Counted from the first letter of the stretch, positions 25,912 through 35,266 are shown. The stretch is 64,000 nucleotides of DNA from Lentimicrobiaceae bacterium (GCA_015061365.1 SUWS01000005.1:1-64000); one strand, 5' to 3'. The notes: generated by a model not told the origin, from the sequence alone. Program-made: numbers and translations.

Positions 25912-28116
25912 ATGGCAAAAATTGATGAAAAGAATTTGCACAAATTATTGAAAGACGTTTTTGGTTTTGAATCTTTCAAAGGCAACCAAGAAGCCATCAT
26001 AAAAAGTATTCTATCGGGCAACAACACCTTTGTCTTGATGCCTACTGGTGGAGGTAAATCGTTATGTTATCAGTTGCCGGCGTTGATGACGGAAGGCACG
26101 ACTATCGTTGTCTCGCCCCTCATCGCCTTAATGAAGAATCAAGTCGACATGATTCGTAACTTCGGAGCTGATTCAGGCATAGCTCATGTTATGAACTCAT
26201 CGCTTTCTAAGGCAGAGCTGCAACAGGTAAAACAAGACCTCACAAGTGGCAAGACGAAGTTGTTATACGTAGCACCAGAATCTCTCACTAAAGATGAGAC
26301 ATTAGAGTTTCTGCGCGGACTGAAGATTTCGTTCGTAGCCATCGATGAGGCGCATTGCATCTCTGAGTGGGGACATGATTTCCGCCCTGAATACAGAAGG
26401 TTGCGTCCTATCATCAACGCTATAAATCCTAAACTGCCTGTGATAGCACTTACAGCTACAGCAACGGTAAAAGTTCAGAAAGACATTCTGAAAAACTTAG
26501 AGATCACCGATGCTAAAGTCTTCAAGTCATCATTCGACAGAGCCAACCTTTACTATGAAGTCAGACCTAAGACCAAAGATGTCATTAGAGACATCATCAA
26601 GTATATAAAAAGTAACTCCGGAAAATCTGGAATCGTATATTGCCTCAGCCGTAAAAAGGTAGAGGAACTCGCGGAAGTCTTGGTGGCTAACGGCATACGT
26701 GCATTACCATATCACGCAGGACTTGACAGTCAGACCCGTCGTGAAAATCAAGATAAGTTCTTGATGGAAGAGGTCGACATCATCGTGGCGACAATAGCTT
26801 TCGGCATGGGTATCGACAAACCGGACATTCGTTTCGTGATACACCACGATATTCCTAAGAGTCTCGAAGGTTATTATCAGGAGACAGGACGTGCAGGACG
26901 TGACGGAGGCGAAGGTAAGTGTATCGCATTCTACGACTATGAAGACATTCATAAATTGGAGAAATTTAATAAAGGTAAAGACGTAGCTGAACAAGAGATT
27001 GCAAGAGAACTTCTTAATGAGACGGTAACTTACGCCGAATCATCGGTATGTCGTCATAAACTCTTGTTACATTATTTCGGAGAGTCATACGAGACGGAAA
27101 ACTGTGGTTCTTGCGACAACTGCATCAACCCTAAGAAACGTTTCGATGGTAAAGAAGATGTTAAGCTCGTTCTCGAGGCTATTGTGGCAACTAAACAATT
27201 GTTCAAGACAAAACATATAGCAGAACTCCTCGCGGGAAAAGCTACAGGCGACATCATTACCGCGAAACATGATACTAACGAGTTCTTCGGAGCCGGCGAC
27301 GACAACGACGAAAGATATTGGACTTCAATAATCAGACAATCCATCGTAAACGGATTCCTCTCTAAGGACATCGAGGAGTATGGCGTACTCAAAATCACTA
27401 AAGAAGGTAAAGACTTCATCAAGAAACCTTATAAGATAATGATCGCGAAAGATCACGATTATGACCATCCTGATGAGGAAGATCTTGATGAGGAAAGAAT
27501 AAGCTTCGGCAAGGACAGCGGAACGGACAAGACCTTGTTCGCCATGCTGAAAGACCTCCGTAAGACTATGGCTAAAAAATTAGACCTCCCGCCTTTCGTC
27601 ATCTTCCAGGATCCTTCGTTGGAGGATATGACAATACAATATCCTATCACCATGGAAGAGATGACGCAGATTGTCGGTGTGGGTCAAGGCAAGGCTCAGA
27701 AATTTGGACAGCCGTTCTTAGACCTCATCAAGGAATATGTTGAGGAAAACGAGATTACCCGCCCTAACGATATGGTGATTAAGTCTTCAGTGAACAGATC
27801 AGCGTTGAAGATAAGTATCATTCAGAATATCGACAGAAAGATTCCTTTGGAAGACATCGCTCATTCCAAGAACATAGGGTTCGACGAACTTCTTACTGAG
27901 ATAGAAAGCATAGTGGCAAGCGGAACACGTCTCGACATCAACTATTACATAGAGGACGTTATTGACGAATATCATCAGGAAGACATCTTGGAATACTTCC
28001 GTGAAGCTAACTCCGACACAGTGGAGGATGCTCTCGACGCTCTCGGTGTAAACGATTATGAAGAAGAAGAAGTAAGATTGATGCGAATTAAATTTTTCTC
28101 GGAAGTTGGAAATTAA
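25912..28116 (+). CDS. recQ: ATP-dependent DNA helicase RecQ
   Basis: This 734-residue 3'-5' helicase acts in recombination and replication-fork repair. Helicase motifs are complete: Walker [10 protein letters not shown] (residues about 43-51), DEAH with [20 protein letters not shown]-like LTATAT and motif [12 protein letters not shown]. The zinc-binding RQC part follows ([19 protein letters not shown]), then a winged helix and a long C-terminal region with HRDC-like and HTH segments typical of the longer Bacteroidota RecQ. It overlaps the DUF4296 lipoprotein gene by 11 nt, so both are on one transcript. Confidence 0.95.
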   Translation: MAKIDEKNLHKLLKDVFGFESFKGNQEAIIKSILSGNNTFVLMPTGGGKSLCYQLPALMTEGTTIVVSPLIALMKNQVDMIRNFGADSGIAHVMNSSLSKAELQQVKQDLTSGKTKLLYVAPESLTKDETLEFLRGLKISFVAIDEAHCISEWGHDFRPEYRRLRPIINAINPKLPVIALTATATVKVQKDILKNLEITDAKVFKSSFDRANLYYEVRPKTKDVIRDIIKYIKSNSGKSGIVYCLSRKKVEELAEVLVANGIRALPYHAGLDSQTRRENQDKFLMEEVDIIVATIAFGMGIDKPDIRFVIHHDIPKSLEGYYQETGRAGRDGGEGKCIAFYDYEDIHKLEKFNKGKDVAEQEIARELLNETVTYAESSVCRHKLLLHYFGESYETENCGSCDNCINPKKRFDGKEDVKLVLEAIVATKQLFKTKHIAELLAGKATGDIITAKHDTNEFFGAGDDNDERYWTSIIRQSIVNGFLSKDIEEYGVLKITKEGKDFIKKPYKIMIAKDHDYDHPDEEDLDEERISFGKDSGTDKTLFAMLKDLRKTMAKKLDLPPFVIFQDPSLEDMTIQYPITMEEMTQIVGVGQGKAQKFGQPFLDLIKEYVEENEITRPNDMVIKSSVNRSALKISIIQNIDRKIPLEDIAHSKNIGFDELLTEIESIVASGTRLDINYYIEDVIDEYHQEDILEYFREANSDTVEDALDALGVNDYEEEEVRLMRIKFFSEVGN

Positions 28117-28471
28117 AAGATTGAAGATATTAGCATTGACGGTGCTGTTGTTTCTGATGTCGTGCGACAACAATAGTAAGGAGAAGACAACAGTTCCTTC
28201 TGTCGTGTTGACAGAAAAACAGATGGTTGATATCATAACCGATGTACAGATCATTGAACAGGCGATAAACTACCGACGAGGCAAAAATATCAAGATCACT
28301 AATCTGAAAACTAAGGGCTTCGACGCTGTGTTCGATCACTATGGAATTACCGATTCCATTTTTCTCGAGAACCTTGACTATTATAACAGCAATCCGGTTC
28401 TTATGAAAAGCATCATGGATTCTGTTAACGTTTATTTTAAAAGCATGAAAAATACAGAGGAAATGAAATGA
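28106..28471 (+). CDS. DUF4296 family lipoprotein
   Basis: This 121-residue protein has a lipoprotein signal ending LFLMSC (Cys15-16 region) and a mature domain of the DUF4296 type ([17 protein letters not shown]..., [22 protein letters not shown]). The family is largely limited to Bacteroidota and has no known function; the helix-rich fold suggests a periplasmic or outer-membrane helper. The start overlaps the 3' end of recQ by 11 nt, so expression is likely coupled. A strong terminator follows. Confidence 0.85.
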   Translation: MEIKRLKILALTVLLFLMSCDNNSKEKTTVPSVVLTEKQMVDIITDVQIIEQAINYRRGKNIKITNLKTKGFDAVFDHYGITDSIFLENLDYYNSNPVLMKSIMDSVNVYFKSMKNTEEMK

Positions 28472-28487
28472 TTGAAACTATGTCATA

Positions 28488-28527
28488 AAAAAATACGCAA
28501 GAACTTCTGTCCTTGCGTATTTTTTTA
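28488..28527 (+). terminator. Rho-independent terminator after recQ-DUF4296
   Basis: AAATACGCAAG pairs with CTTGCGTATTT across a 10-nt loop, followed by a T run. Confidence 0.9.
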
Positions 28528-28561
28528 TTGTGACGCTGATAACGCCCTTAAGAAATAATCA

Positions 28562-30457
28562 TCATTTCACGACTAATTTTTCGACAATGCGATTGTTCTC
28601 ATTTTGAATCATGATGAAATAGATACCTTCGTTAATATCTTCAATGTTGATTGCTGAGACGTTGTTTGTGATTACCATTTCCTTAACAACGCGACCTGTC
28701 ATGTCGATAATGCTTACTTGGGCGTTGCCGTTTGTTTCAACAAATACTGTTGATGTTGCTGGATTTGGATAAACGTTGAATTGTGTTGCTTCTATTTCTT
28801 CATAACCTATACCTTCTGGTGTTGTGACTTCGCCTTTTACAACTACCCATTCGTCAGCCTCGTTCTTGGCAACGACTACCACGTAATAAGCTGTTAATGG
28901 AGTGAGGTCGTTGTATGTGATTTCTTTAATGCCAGTGAGAGGATTGCCGTCAGCTTTCAAGGCTTCTACAACGAGATCTTCACCGATTGTATTGAAGAAT
29001 TCAACAGCTAAGATTCCTGCGTGATATTCTGTGGTATATTCGTTTGGTGTGAATGTAGCTTTTACAGAATAAGCGTCGATAGCTTCTGCTTCAACCAAAA
29101 CGTCGGCTGGGAATACTTCTGGATCGATTGGGCCGTCACCTTCCACTGAAGTGTTGATGCGAGTGACGAAAACGTCAGCAGCATAACCGTCGTTGTTAAA
29201 GAACATACCACCTATTAAGAGTTTGCCGTCTTCCTGCATAGTGGCAGCTGCTGTTCTGACTTCAATATCGCCTGATTGGAGAGCGATTGGAAGTATACCT
29301 GTTCCGGCGAAGTCTTCATTAGGCTGACCATTTTCATTTAAGTTGTAAACGTAAGCACGGCTTTCTTGAGTGTTGTGGTCGAATGAATATATAGTACCGA
29401 AGACTTGTCCGTCGTGAGCTGCAACAACAGCTTCACTATTATTGACAGCTGTTTCACCTTCGAATGGTTCAAATCTTGCGAAACCGTTTGTTCCGAATGA
29501 AGTGTCAATAGTACCATTGCTTAATATGCGTGTTACGTATGCATCATATTTAGGCAAAGTCTCAGAGTTATTTGGCACTTCGTAATGTCCTGCGACTAAG
29601 TAATTACCATCGGCATCAACATCGATACTCAGTGCAAATTCTGCAAATTGTCCAACATTAAGGTCAACACGACCATTATTTCCGAATGTGTTGTCTATTG
29701 TACCATTGGCTTTAAGTCTCATCATGAAAGTTCTGTGGATGTTTGTTTCAACATCTATTCTTACTCCTGCAACGACAATCTTATTGTCCTCTTGAACTTT
29801 GATAGAATATCCGTATGAGAACATTGCGTCTTCAAAAGAGATTTGAGCGGTGCCGCCTTCGCCGAAAGAAGGGTCAGGTTGACCAACGGCGTTATAACGT
29901 CTTACGAGGACGGTGTCGTTCAGATAGCCAGTTACGATAGGTCTGCCGTATGAGTCGACATCCAAAGCTTCGTAAACAATGCCGCCACCGTAGTCACTGA
30001 TAGCAAAACCATTGTCGCCGAAATATGGATATTCAAAGCCGTTTTCATCGATGCAGAGAACGAAAGCCTGATTGTCATTATAATCGTATGTATAACCAGC
30101 AATGAATATAAGACCATCATTACCGAAAGCCATGTCTCTGGCAGCGTTGATGTAGATGGCTGGTGTTGCTTGGTAATGGCTGATACCGTTTGTTCCGAAA
30201 GTCGCATCTAATGAACCGTCTGCATTTTGACGTGATACGTAGATGTCGTAGTTAATGTTGTCGTAACGGCTTCTGCCTGTGGTTAAGATTTTTCCGTCTT
30301 CCTGAACCAATATTTTTTCCAAGAAGTCGTGTGATGACGATGGTGTGAAACGTGCTATACCATCAGTTCCGAATGATGAATCGAATGTTCCTGGATCTTG
30401 TGAGAAGCCAGCGAATGCTAATAAGCACATAAGTGCTAAGGTAAAGATTTTTTTCAT
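28562..30457 (-). CDS. T9SS-secreted delta-60 repeat protein
   Basis: This 631-residue secreted protein has a signal peptide (1-19, ending FAGFSQ). Residues about 24-430 hold at least six delta-60 repeats of about 50 residues, with cores such as LDATFGTNGI, DPSFGEGGT, IDNTFGNNGR and IDTSFGTNGF, expected to form a beta-propeller. A linker domain with fibronectin-like strands follows (about 450-555). The last 75 residues are a T9SS sorting domain (FNVYPNPATSTVFVE, GRVVKEM, EGIYFIMIQ). The role is unknown; such proteins are surface-attached or released. It has its own promoter at 30505-30512 and ends at a junction facing the DUF4296 terminator. Confidence 0.88.
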   Translation of the reverse strand: MKKIFTLALMCLLAFAGFSQDPGTFDSSFGTDGIARFTPSSSHDFLEKILVQEDGKILTTGRSRYDNINYDIYVSRQNADGSLDATFGTNGISHYQATPAIYINAARDMAFGNDGLIFIAGYTYDYNDNQAFVLCIDENGFEYPYFGDNGFAISDYGGGIVYEALDVDSYGRPIVTGYLNDTVLVRRYNAVGQPDPSFGEGGTAQISFEDAMFSYGYSIKVQEDNKIVVAGVRIDVETNIHRTFMMRLKANGTIDNTFGNNGRVDLNVGQFAEFALSIDVDADGNYLVAGHYEVPNNSETLPKYDAYVTRILSNGTIDTSFGTNGFARFEPFEGETAVNNSEAVVAAHDGQVFGTIYSFDHNTQESRAYVYNLNENGQPNEDFAGTGILPIALQSGDIEVRTAAATMQEDGKLLIGGMFFNNDGYAADVFVTRINTSVEGDGPIDPEVFPADVLVEAEAIDAYSVKATFTPNEYTTEYHAGILAVEFFNTIGEDLVVEALKADGNPLTGIKEITYNDLTPLTAYYVVVVAKNEADEWVVVKGEVTTPEGIGYEEIEATQFNVYPNPATSTVFVETNGNAQVSIIDMTGRVVKEMVITNNVSAINIEDINEGIYFIMIQNENNRIVEKLVVK

Positions 30458-30504
30458 AGATTTAAATTATTATGATTAAACATTGTTATGCTAAAAAATT
30501 GCTA

Positions 30505-30512
30505 CAAAGTTA
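30505..30512 (-). promoter_or_regulatory. -7 box for the delta-60 repeat gene
   Basis: Minus-strand TAACTTTG, 47 nt upstream of the ATG at 30457. Confidence 0.5.
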
Positions 30513-30536
30513 CAAAATATTATTGAATAATATGGA

Positions 30537-30566
30537 GTTGTTTTAACAAAAAAAACGTTATTTTTG
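30537..30566 (+). promoter_or_regulatory. Promoter of the Pmp3-like gene and queA
   Basis: -33 GTTG (30537-30540) and -7 TATTTTTG (30559-30566) with an 18-nt spacer. The small ORF starts 20 nt later. Confidence 0.6.
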
Positions 30567-30586
30567 CGGAAATAAAAAAAATATTT

Positions 30587-30739
30587 ATGTCGTTGTTCAG
30601 AGTCATTTTATCGATTATTTTCCCGCCCTTGGCAGTGTTGGATCAGGGATGCGGTTCTGTGTTGATAGTGTTTATATTAACCTTGTGCGGATGGATACCT
30701 GGCGTTATTGCGGCTTTGGTTATTCTAAATAAGAACTGA
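30587..30739 (+). CDS. YqaE/Pmp3 family small membrane protein
   Basis: This is a 50-residue protein, below the usual length cut-off. It has two hydrophobic helices: VILSIIFPPLAVLDQGCG (first) and LTLCGWIPGVIAALVIL (second). The PPLAV, GCG and GWIPG motifs are diagnostic of UPF0057 (Pmp3/YqaE), a family linked in bacteria and yeast to membrane potential and stress. The ATG at 30587 has a promoter 20 nt upstream, and the stop is 2 nt before the queA ATG, so the two genes share one transcript. The functional link to queA is not obvious. Confidence 0.9.
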   Translation: MSLFRVILSIIFPPLAVLDQGCGSVLIVFILTLCGWIPGVIAALVILNKN

Positions 30740-30741
30740 TT

Positions 30742-31962
30742 ATGATTGAGAATGTAAGAGATATTTCGATTGAAGATTATAATTATCCTCTTCCTGAGGA
30801 ACGTATCGCTAAGTACCCGTTGAACGAACGCGACGCCTCTAAGTTGTTAGTGCTGAAGAATAATGAATTTCATTCTTCTAACTTCAGAAATATAGGTGAC
30901 TTCCTTCCTGAAGATTCTTTGTTAGTATTCAATGAGACAAAAGTGGTTAGAGCCAGACTTCAGTTTACCAAGGAAAGTGGTGCCGCTATTGAGATATTCT
31001 GTTTAGAGCCGATTACAGGTAATGGTGATTATCAGTTGGCGTTTAGTGGAAAGTCGCCTTCAAGATGGAAATGTTTAGTAGGAAATTCACGTCGTTGGAA
31101 GAATGATGTTTTGTCGCTTGAGCTGGGTGGGGGAGGAGCGACGCTTTATGCTGAGCGCATCGAGAAGAACGATAATTATTCGGTTATAGAGTTCTCGTGG
31201 GACCCATCTGACCTGAGCTTCGCCGAGATATTGGAGTCGGCAGGAGAGATTCCGCTTCCGCCGTATTTGCATCGCGAGGCTGAGCCTTCCGACAGAGAAC
31301 GTTATCAGACCGTCTTCGCCAAATACGAAGGATCGGTGGCAGCGCCTACAGCAGGATTGCATTTCACTAATGACCTTATTGACAAATTGAAAAATGACGG
31401 GATGTCTTTCGAAGAAGTGACGCTCCATGTCGGCGCGGGAACTTTCCGTCCGGTATCCTCAGAAACAATAGGGGAACATGAGATGCATTCTGAGACCATC
31501 GTGGTAAAGAGATCTTGCATAGAGAAATTGATCGAGAGTTGTGATAAAACCATAATCCCGGTAGGAACGACAAGCATGAGAACCTTAGAGTCTATTTATT
31601 GGATTGGACTTATGTTGATTGAAGAAGGTATGGACGAACGTCGACTTCATCTCGACCAATGGTTCCCGTATAAGGAGAGAAAAAATCAACTTTCGTCCGA
31701 AGAATCATTGTCGGCTATATTGAATTATCTCGATATGCATAATATGAATGAGTTGCAGGCAACTACAGCGTTGATGATAGCTCCGTCATACAAGATGAGA
31801 ATCGCCAAGGCTCTTATTACCAACTTCCATCAGCCTAAAAGTACCTTATTATTATTGGTGTCGGCACTCATCGGCAACAAGTGGAAAGAAGCTTATCAAT
31901 ATGCTTTAGATCATGATTACAGATTCCTAAGCTACGGCGACAGCTGCCTGTTTTTAAATTAA
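30742..31962 (+). CDS. queA: S-adenosylmethionine:tRNA ribosyltransferase-isomerase QueA
   Basis: This 406-residue enzyme transfers the ribosyl group of SAM to the 7-aminomethyl-7-deazaguanine in tRNA, giving epoxyqueuosine in queuosine biosynthesis. It opens with the family start DYNYPLPEERIAKYPLNERD. Family blocks include LLVFNETKVVRARL, LPPYLHREAEPSDRERYQTVFA and APTAGLHFT; the C-terminal part has NFHQPKSTLLLLVSA. It is slightly longer than E. coli QueA, as is common in Bacteroidota. The stop TAA opens directly into an ACARTTA array that faces the convergent response-regulator gene. Confidence 0.94.
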   Translation: MIENVRDISIEDYNYPLPEERIAKYPLNERDASKLLVLKNNEFHSSNFRNIGDFLPEDSLLVFNETKVVRARLQFTKESGAAIEIFCLEPITGNGDYQLAFSGKSPSRWKCLVGNSRRWKNDVLSLELGGGGATLYAERIEKNDNYSVIEFSWDPSDLSFAEILESAGEIPLPPYLHREAEPSDRERYQTVFAKYEGSVAAPTAGLHFTNDLIDKLKNDGMSFEEVTLHVGAGTFRPVSSETIGEHEMHSETIVVKRSCIEKLIESCDKTIIPVGTTSMRTLESIYWIGLMLIEEGMDERRLHLDQWFPYKERKNQLSSEESLSAILNYLDMHNMNELQATTALMIAPSYKMRIAKALITNFHQPKSTLLLLVSALIGNKWKEAYQYALDHDYRFLSYGDSCLFLN

Positions 31963-32073
31963 CAGTTAACAATTAACAATTAACAGTTGACAATTAACAG
32001 TTGACAGTTGACAATTAACAGTTGACAATTGATTTTATAAATAATTGTAAATTGTACATTGTTAACTGTTAAC
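31958..32073. repeat. Large ACARTTA/ACARTTG heptamer array, inverted at a convergent junction
   Basis: At least ten heptamers (ACAGTTA, ACAATTA, ACAGTTG, ACAATTG) start at the queA stop. The complementary words (TTGTAAATTGTAC, TTGTTAACTGTTAACTG) close the tract at the regulator stop codon, which itself lies in the array. The whole spacer can fold as one long hairpin. Confidence 0.9.
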
Positions 32074-32797
32074 TGATAGCGATTGCCGATTCTGTCACGA
32101 CCAATCTGAATCCTACGCCGTGGACTGTCAGTATTTTTACGTTGGGATCTGCTTTTAGATATTTTCGCAGTCTGGCGATGAAGACATCCATGGAGCGTCC
32201 GATGAAATAGTCGCTATTGCCCCATATCATCTTCAGGACTTTCTTACGTGTGACGAGGTCGTTTTTGTTGTCGTATAACACTTTAAGCAACGCGGCTTCT
32301 TTTCTTGTCAGAGGTTGTTCTTTCCCGTCCAAGATAAGCAGCATGTTTTTAGCGTCAAAAATAAAACGACCGATGTTGATCTTCGCATCACCTAAAGTAT
32401 ATGTAAAAGGGTCATTACGTTCTACACGTCTCAAAGCAGCCTTTATTCTCAAGAGCAGTTCCTCGTTGCTGAAAGGCTTGGTAAGATAATCGTCGATGCC
32501 ATATTCGAAGTCGTTTAGGAGATTGAGGAATAAACCTTTCGACACCAAATATATCACTGGCATATCCGGACTTAGGATTCTTATTTGTGCAGCTAAGGCG
32601 AAACCGTCCATGCCGTTCGTTTCCACATCCAACACGCAGATGTCGATGTCGTATTTCTTGAACACGTCGAGGGCTTCAATTCCCTTTCGTGCTACATGCA
32701 CCTTATAGTCGACAGCCTTTAGATTCTCACTGATAGTATTGCGCAGTTCAGCATCGTCTTCCACGAGCAGTACCGAAGTTTTGTTAAGAGTTTTCAT
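32069..32797 (-). CDS. OmpR/PhoB-type response regulator, orphan
   Basis: This 242-residue two-component regulator has a receiver domain (residues 8-125) with the acidic pair in LLVEDDAEL, the phospho-acceptor Asp57 (CVLDVETNGMDG) and Lys in YLTKPFS. A winged-helix DNA-binding domain follows (about 140-235: LTRKEAALLKVLYD, IGRSMDVFIARLRKYL, VHGVGFRL). No histidine kinase gene is adjacent, so its sensor is encoded elsewhere. It resembles RprY-like regulators of Bacteroidales. The last residues and TAA are provided by a word array. Confidence 0.9.
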   Translation of the reverse strand: MKTLNKTSVLLVEDDAELRNTISENLKAVDYKVHVARKGIEALDVFKKYDIDICVLDVETNGMDGFALAAQIRILSPDMPVIYLVSKGLFLNLLNDFEYGIDDYLTKPFSNEELLLRIKAALRRVERNDPFTYTLGDAKINIGRFIFDAKNMLLILDGKEQPLTRKEAALLKVLYDNKNDLVTRKKVLKMIWGNSDYFIGRSMDVFIARLRKYLKADPNVKILTVHGVGFRLVVTESAIAIS

Positions 32798-32922
32798 AAC
32801 TTGTTGTTTTTAGGTATAACCGACGAAAGACGAAATTGTTTAACGTATTATTAAAAAAATAAACAATTTTTCTGACACTGTAAAATTAAGGGGGATAAAT
32901 AAATTCCCCCTTATCCAAGTTC

Positions 32923-33897
32923 TCATTTATTTCTCGTGTACAGATATGCTGCGTAATCTCTTAATATTTCCTTGTTCTCTTCAGAGGCTTCGACGGAATT
33001 GAGGTCTTGCAGAGATTTTTCATAATATTCTGTCATGAGTTTTTCCACGATATTCTTAACGTTGTATTTGTCATAGATGTTTAATACCGCTTGTATTTTC
33101 TTTTCGTTGCGACCCTTAGGCATTTTGAACAGATTAAGTAAATGGTTCCTGTCATCTTCTGAAGCGAGTTCTAAGGCTTTGAGATATAGATATGTTTTCT
33201 TGTTATCGGATATGTCGCCTCCTGTCATCTTGCCAAAGACGTTGACGTCGGAATAACAATCGAGAATATCGTCCTGAAGTTGGAAGGCGAGACCTAAGTT
33301 GATTCCGAAGTCGTAGATAGCCTTCTGGTTTTTATCGTTGGCACCTGCTACGATAGCGCCTATCTTCAATACGGAGCCAAGGAGGACGGCTGTTTTTAGG
33401 CGTATCATTTCGAGATATGCGTCCAAGGTCACATCGTCTTGGGTTTCGAAGTTCAAGTCATATTGCTGACCTTCGCATACTTCGAGAGCTACTTTGCACA
33501 GCTCGGCGAACACCTCGTGTGAATATTCTTTCTTCGTGGCTAATACATATTGAAAAGCTTTGATGAGCATGGTGTCGCCCGATAGAAGCGCGATGTCGGA
33601 GTTCCATTTGTGGTAGACAGTCTCCATTCCGCGGCGTAAAGGAGCCTGATCCATGATGTCGTCATGAACTAAAGTGAAGTTGTGGAAGATCTCCGCAGAT
33701 ACGGCGGGAATCATGCAATCTTCTATATTTCCGCCGAAAAGTTCACAGGCGAGCAGGCATAATGTAGGTCGCATTCTCTTTCCGCCCTGACGAAGTATAT
33801 ATTCTATAGGTGCGTACAACTCTGAAGGTTCGCCCATGAAGTTCTGATTATCAATGAAGTCATTTATTAATGACTGTATTTTGTCAACTTTTGTCAT
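32923..33897 (-). CDS. Polyprenyl (isoprenyl) diphosphate synthase
   Basis: This 324-residue trans-prenyltransferase builds long-chain isoprenyl diphosphates, probably for menaquinone side chains. The first Asp-rich motif is LVHDDIMDQAPLRRG (about 82-96) and the second LQDDILDCYSD (about 210-220); the upstream GGKRMRPTLCLLA is also typical. The residues before the first Asp-rich motif, which set chain length, are FHNFT, so product length cannot be fixed by eye. Length is standard. It is divergent from the gene at 34006, with nearly touching -7 boxes. Confidence 0.92.
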   Translation of the reverse strand: MTKVDKIQSLINDFIDNQNFMGEPSELYAPIEYILRQGGKRMRPTLCLLACELFGGNIEDCMIPAVSAEIFHNFTLVHDDIMDQAPLRRGMETVYHKWNSDIALLSGDTMLIKAFQYVLATKKEYSHEVFAELCKVALEVCEGQQYDLNFETQDDVTLDAYLEMIRLKTAVLLGSVLKIGAIVAGANDKNQKAIYDFGINLGLAFQLQDDILDCYSDVNVFGKMTGGDISDNKKTYLYLKALELASEDDRNHLLNLFKMPKGRNEKKIQAVLNIYDKYNVKNIVEKLMTEYYEKSLQDLNSVEASEENKEILRDYAAYLYTRNK

Positions 33898-33938
33898 AAT
33901 ATATTAATGTGTTTGTATAGTATATAAAATCTAAACCT

Positions 33939-33955
33939 CAAAGATAGTATTTTTG
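33939..33955. promoter_or_regulatory. Back-to-back -7 boxes of a divergent promoter pair
   Basis: Minus-strand TATCTTTG (33939-33946, for the polyprenyl synthase) and plus-strand TATTTTTG (33948-33955, for the gene at 34006) are one base apart. Two polymerases cannot use both at once. Confidence 0.55.
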
Positions 33956-34005
33956 GCTGAAAAAATGGTGCGAAATTTGCAAGTTTTTAATAAAAAATTA
34001 AAACA

Positions 34006-35091
34006 ATGAAAACATTAAAATCTATCGTTTTATTTTTAATAATATCGCTGAATTACAACATAGTTGCGCAAACTGCATCTCAAGAGCATACGACAAATGC
34101 AGATGTCAACGTCACGACAGAGGAATTGGATAAAAATATCGACAAACTGATACCTAAAGCTAAGAAGAACAAACTGAACGAAAAACAGTTGATTTTATTG
34201 ACAAATTCCTATCATGAAGCCAACCAAGCAGACCATCAGAGAATTATGGAACTCAAAAAATCCGGACAACCAGATATCTGGATTGAGATATATCATAGAA
34301 TAGATAATATCAATACGAGACAGAATAAGATTGCTGTGTTGCCGGATAATATCAAGTCTACGATGAATTTCAGATTATTAGACCTTGATAATGAAATCAG
34401 GAACTCGAAAGAGAAAGCCGAACTTTACATCTGTGCGAAATCCAATCTCTTGTTAAAAAATATTAATGACGAAAACCTTGAAGAAGTAGAATCTCTTTTA
34501 AGCGAACTTTATAAGATAAATCCTCAGAGTAATAATATAGATGACTTAAGATTGAAACTCATCATCTTGCCATCGAAACAGATTCTTTTCAGAATAGCGA
34601 CACCAACAGAATTATATTTTCCTGAGAATTTTGCGCAACTCGCTTTGGATTTTGATGATAATACCATTTGGGGTGTTCCGTTCGACATTGTTCCTCACGA
34701 TAATAAAGATTACGATCTGATGATTCGTATTATGATTGAGAAGAAAACTGTGTCACCGGAGCGTGTCAATACAGCTACTTTTGAAGAGAGAAAAGATGGG
34801 AAAGTCGTTAAAGTGACCGACAAAACTATGACTAAAACGGCGACTATTTTTGGACAAATTGAGTTTATTGACGTAGAAAAAGAGAAGATTCTGCTTAGTA
34901 CACCTTTCGATATTGCTTCCACTTTCTCATATCATTATGCTGAAATTGATGGTGACAGGGATGCGTGTTCTTCACAGACCTTGGAACTCCTGGATCGTAA
35001 AGCTATTGATTTTCCGAGTGATGAGGCGTTATTTAAAGACGTGGCAAGAAAACTTAACGACATCATAAAAAGCCATTATCAAAAAAAATAA
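34006..35091 (+). CDS. Secreted protein of unknown function
   Basis: This 361-residue product has a Sec signal peptide (1-22, ending NIVAQ) and no lipobox. The first third of the mature part is Lys/Asn-rich and helical (LIPKAKKNKLNEKQLILLTNSYHEA...); the rest is of mixed alpha/beta type, with a stretch of beta strands near 195-320. I recognise no domain. It is preceded by a promoter overlapping that of the polyprenyl synthase and ends 67 nt before tRNA-Thr. Location is probably periplasmic or outer-membrane associated. Confidence 0.75.
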   Translation: MKTLKSIVLFLIISLNYNIVAQTASQEHTTNADVNVTTEELDKNIDKLIPKAKKNKLNEKQLILLTNSYHEANQADHQRIMELKKSGQPDIWIEIYHRIDNINTRQNKIAVLPDNIKSTMNFRLLDLDNEIRNSKEKAELYICAKSNLLLKNINDENLEEVESLLSELYKINPQSNNIDDLRLKLIILPSKQILFRIATPTELYFPENFAQLALDFDDNTIWGVPFDIVPHDNKDYDLMIRIMIEKKTVSPERVNTATFEERKDGKVVKVTDKTMTKTATIFGQIEFIDVEKEKILLSTPFDIASTFSYHYAEIDGDRDACSSQTLELLDRKAIDFPSDEALFKDVARKLNDIIKSHYQKK

Positions 35092-35107
35092 AAAAATTAA
35101 AAAAAAG

Positions 35108-35138
35108 TTTGTAGGTTTAAAAAAAAGTTGTACCTTTG
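35108..35138 (+). promoter_or_regulatory. Promoter of tRNA-Thr
   Basis: -33 TTTG (35108-35111) and -7 TACCTTTG (35131-35138) with a 19-nt spacer: a perfect match to the Bacteroidota sigma-A consensus. Confidence 0.75.
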
Positions 35139-35158
35139 CACTCGCAAAACAGACGCTT

Positions 35159-35230
35159 GCCGGCGTAGCTCAGCGGTAGAGCACGTGATTTGTAATCTCG
35201 GGGTCGGGGGTCCAAATCCCTCCGCCGGCT
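35159..35230 (+). tRNA. tRNA-Thr (UGU), atypical
   Basis: The cloverleaf has acceptor GCCGGCG/CGCCGGC, short D arm TAGCTCAGCGGTAGAGC, anticodon loop TTTGTAA (UGU) and T stem GGGGG/CCCTC. Two deviations stand out: the anticodon stem CGTGA/TCTCG has a U-U mismatch at the third pair, and the T loop reads TCCAAAT where TTCRANT is expected, so the normally invariant U55 is C. It may be functional or decaying. Confidence 0.85.
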
Positions 35231-35234
35231 CAAA

Positions 35235-35266
35235 AAAAGAGGACGAAATTTCGCCCTCTTTTTTTA
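35235..35266 (+). terminator. Terminator after tRNA-Thr
   Basis: AAAGAGGACGAAA pairs with TTTCGCCCTCTTT, followed by a T run. Confidence 0.85.

Noticed and set aside
31970..32060. Sequencing or assembly artefact for the word arrays
   Set aside because: The words occur at more than twenty unrelated loci with distinct unit variants and gene-linked polarity, which an assembly error would not make.
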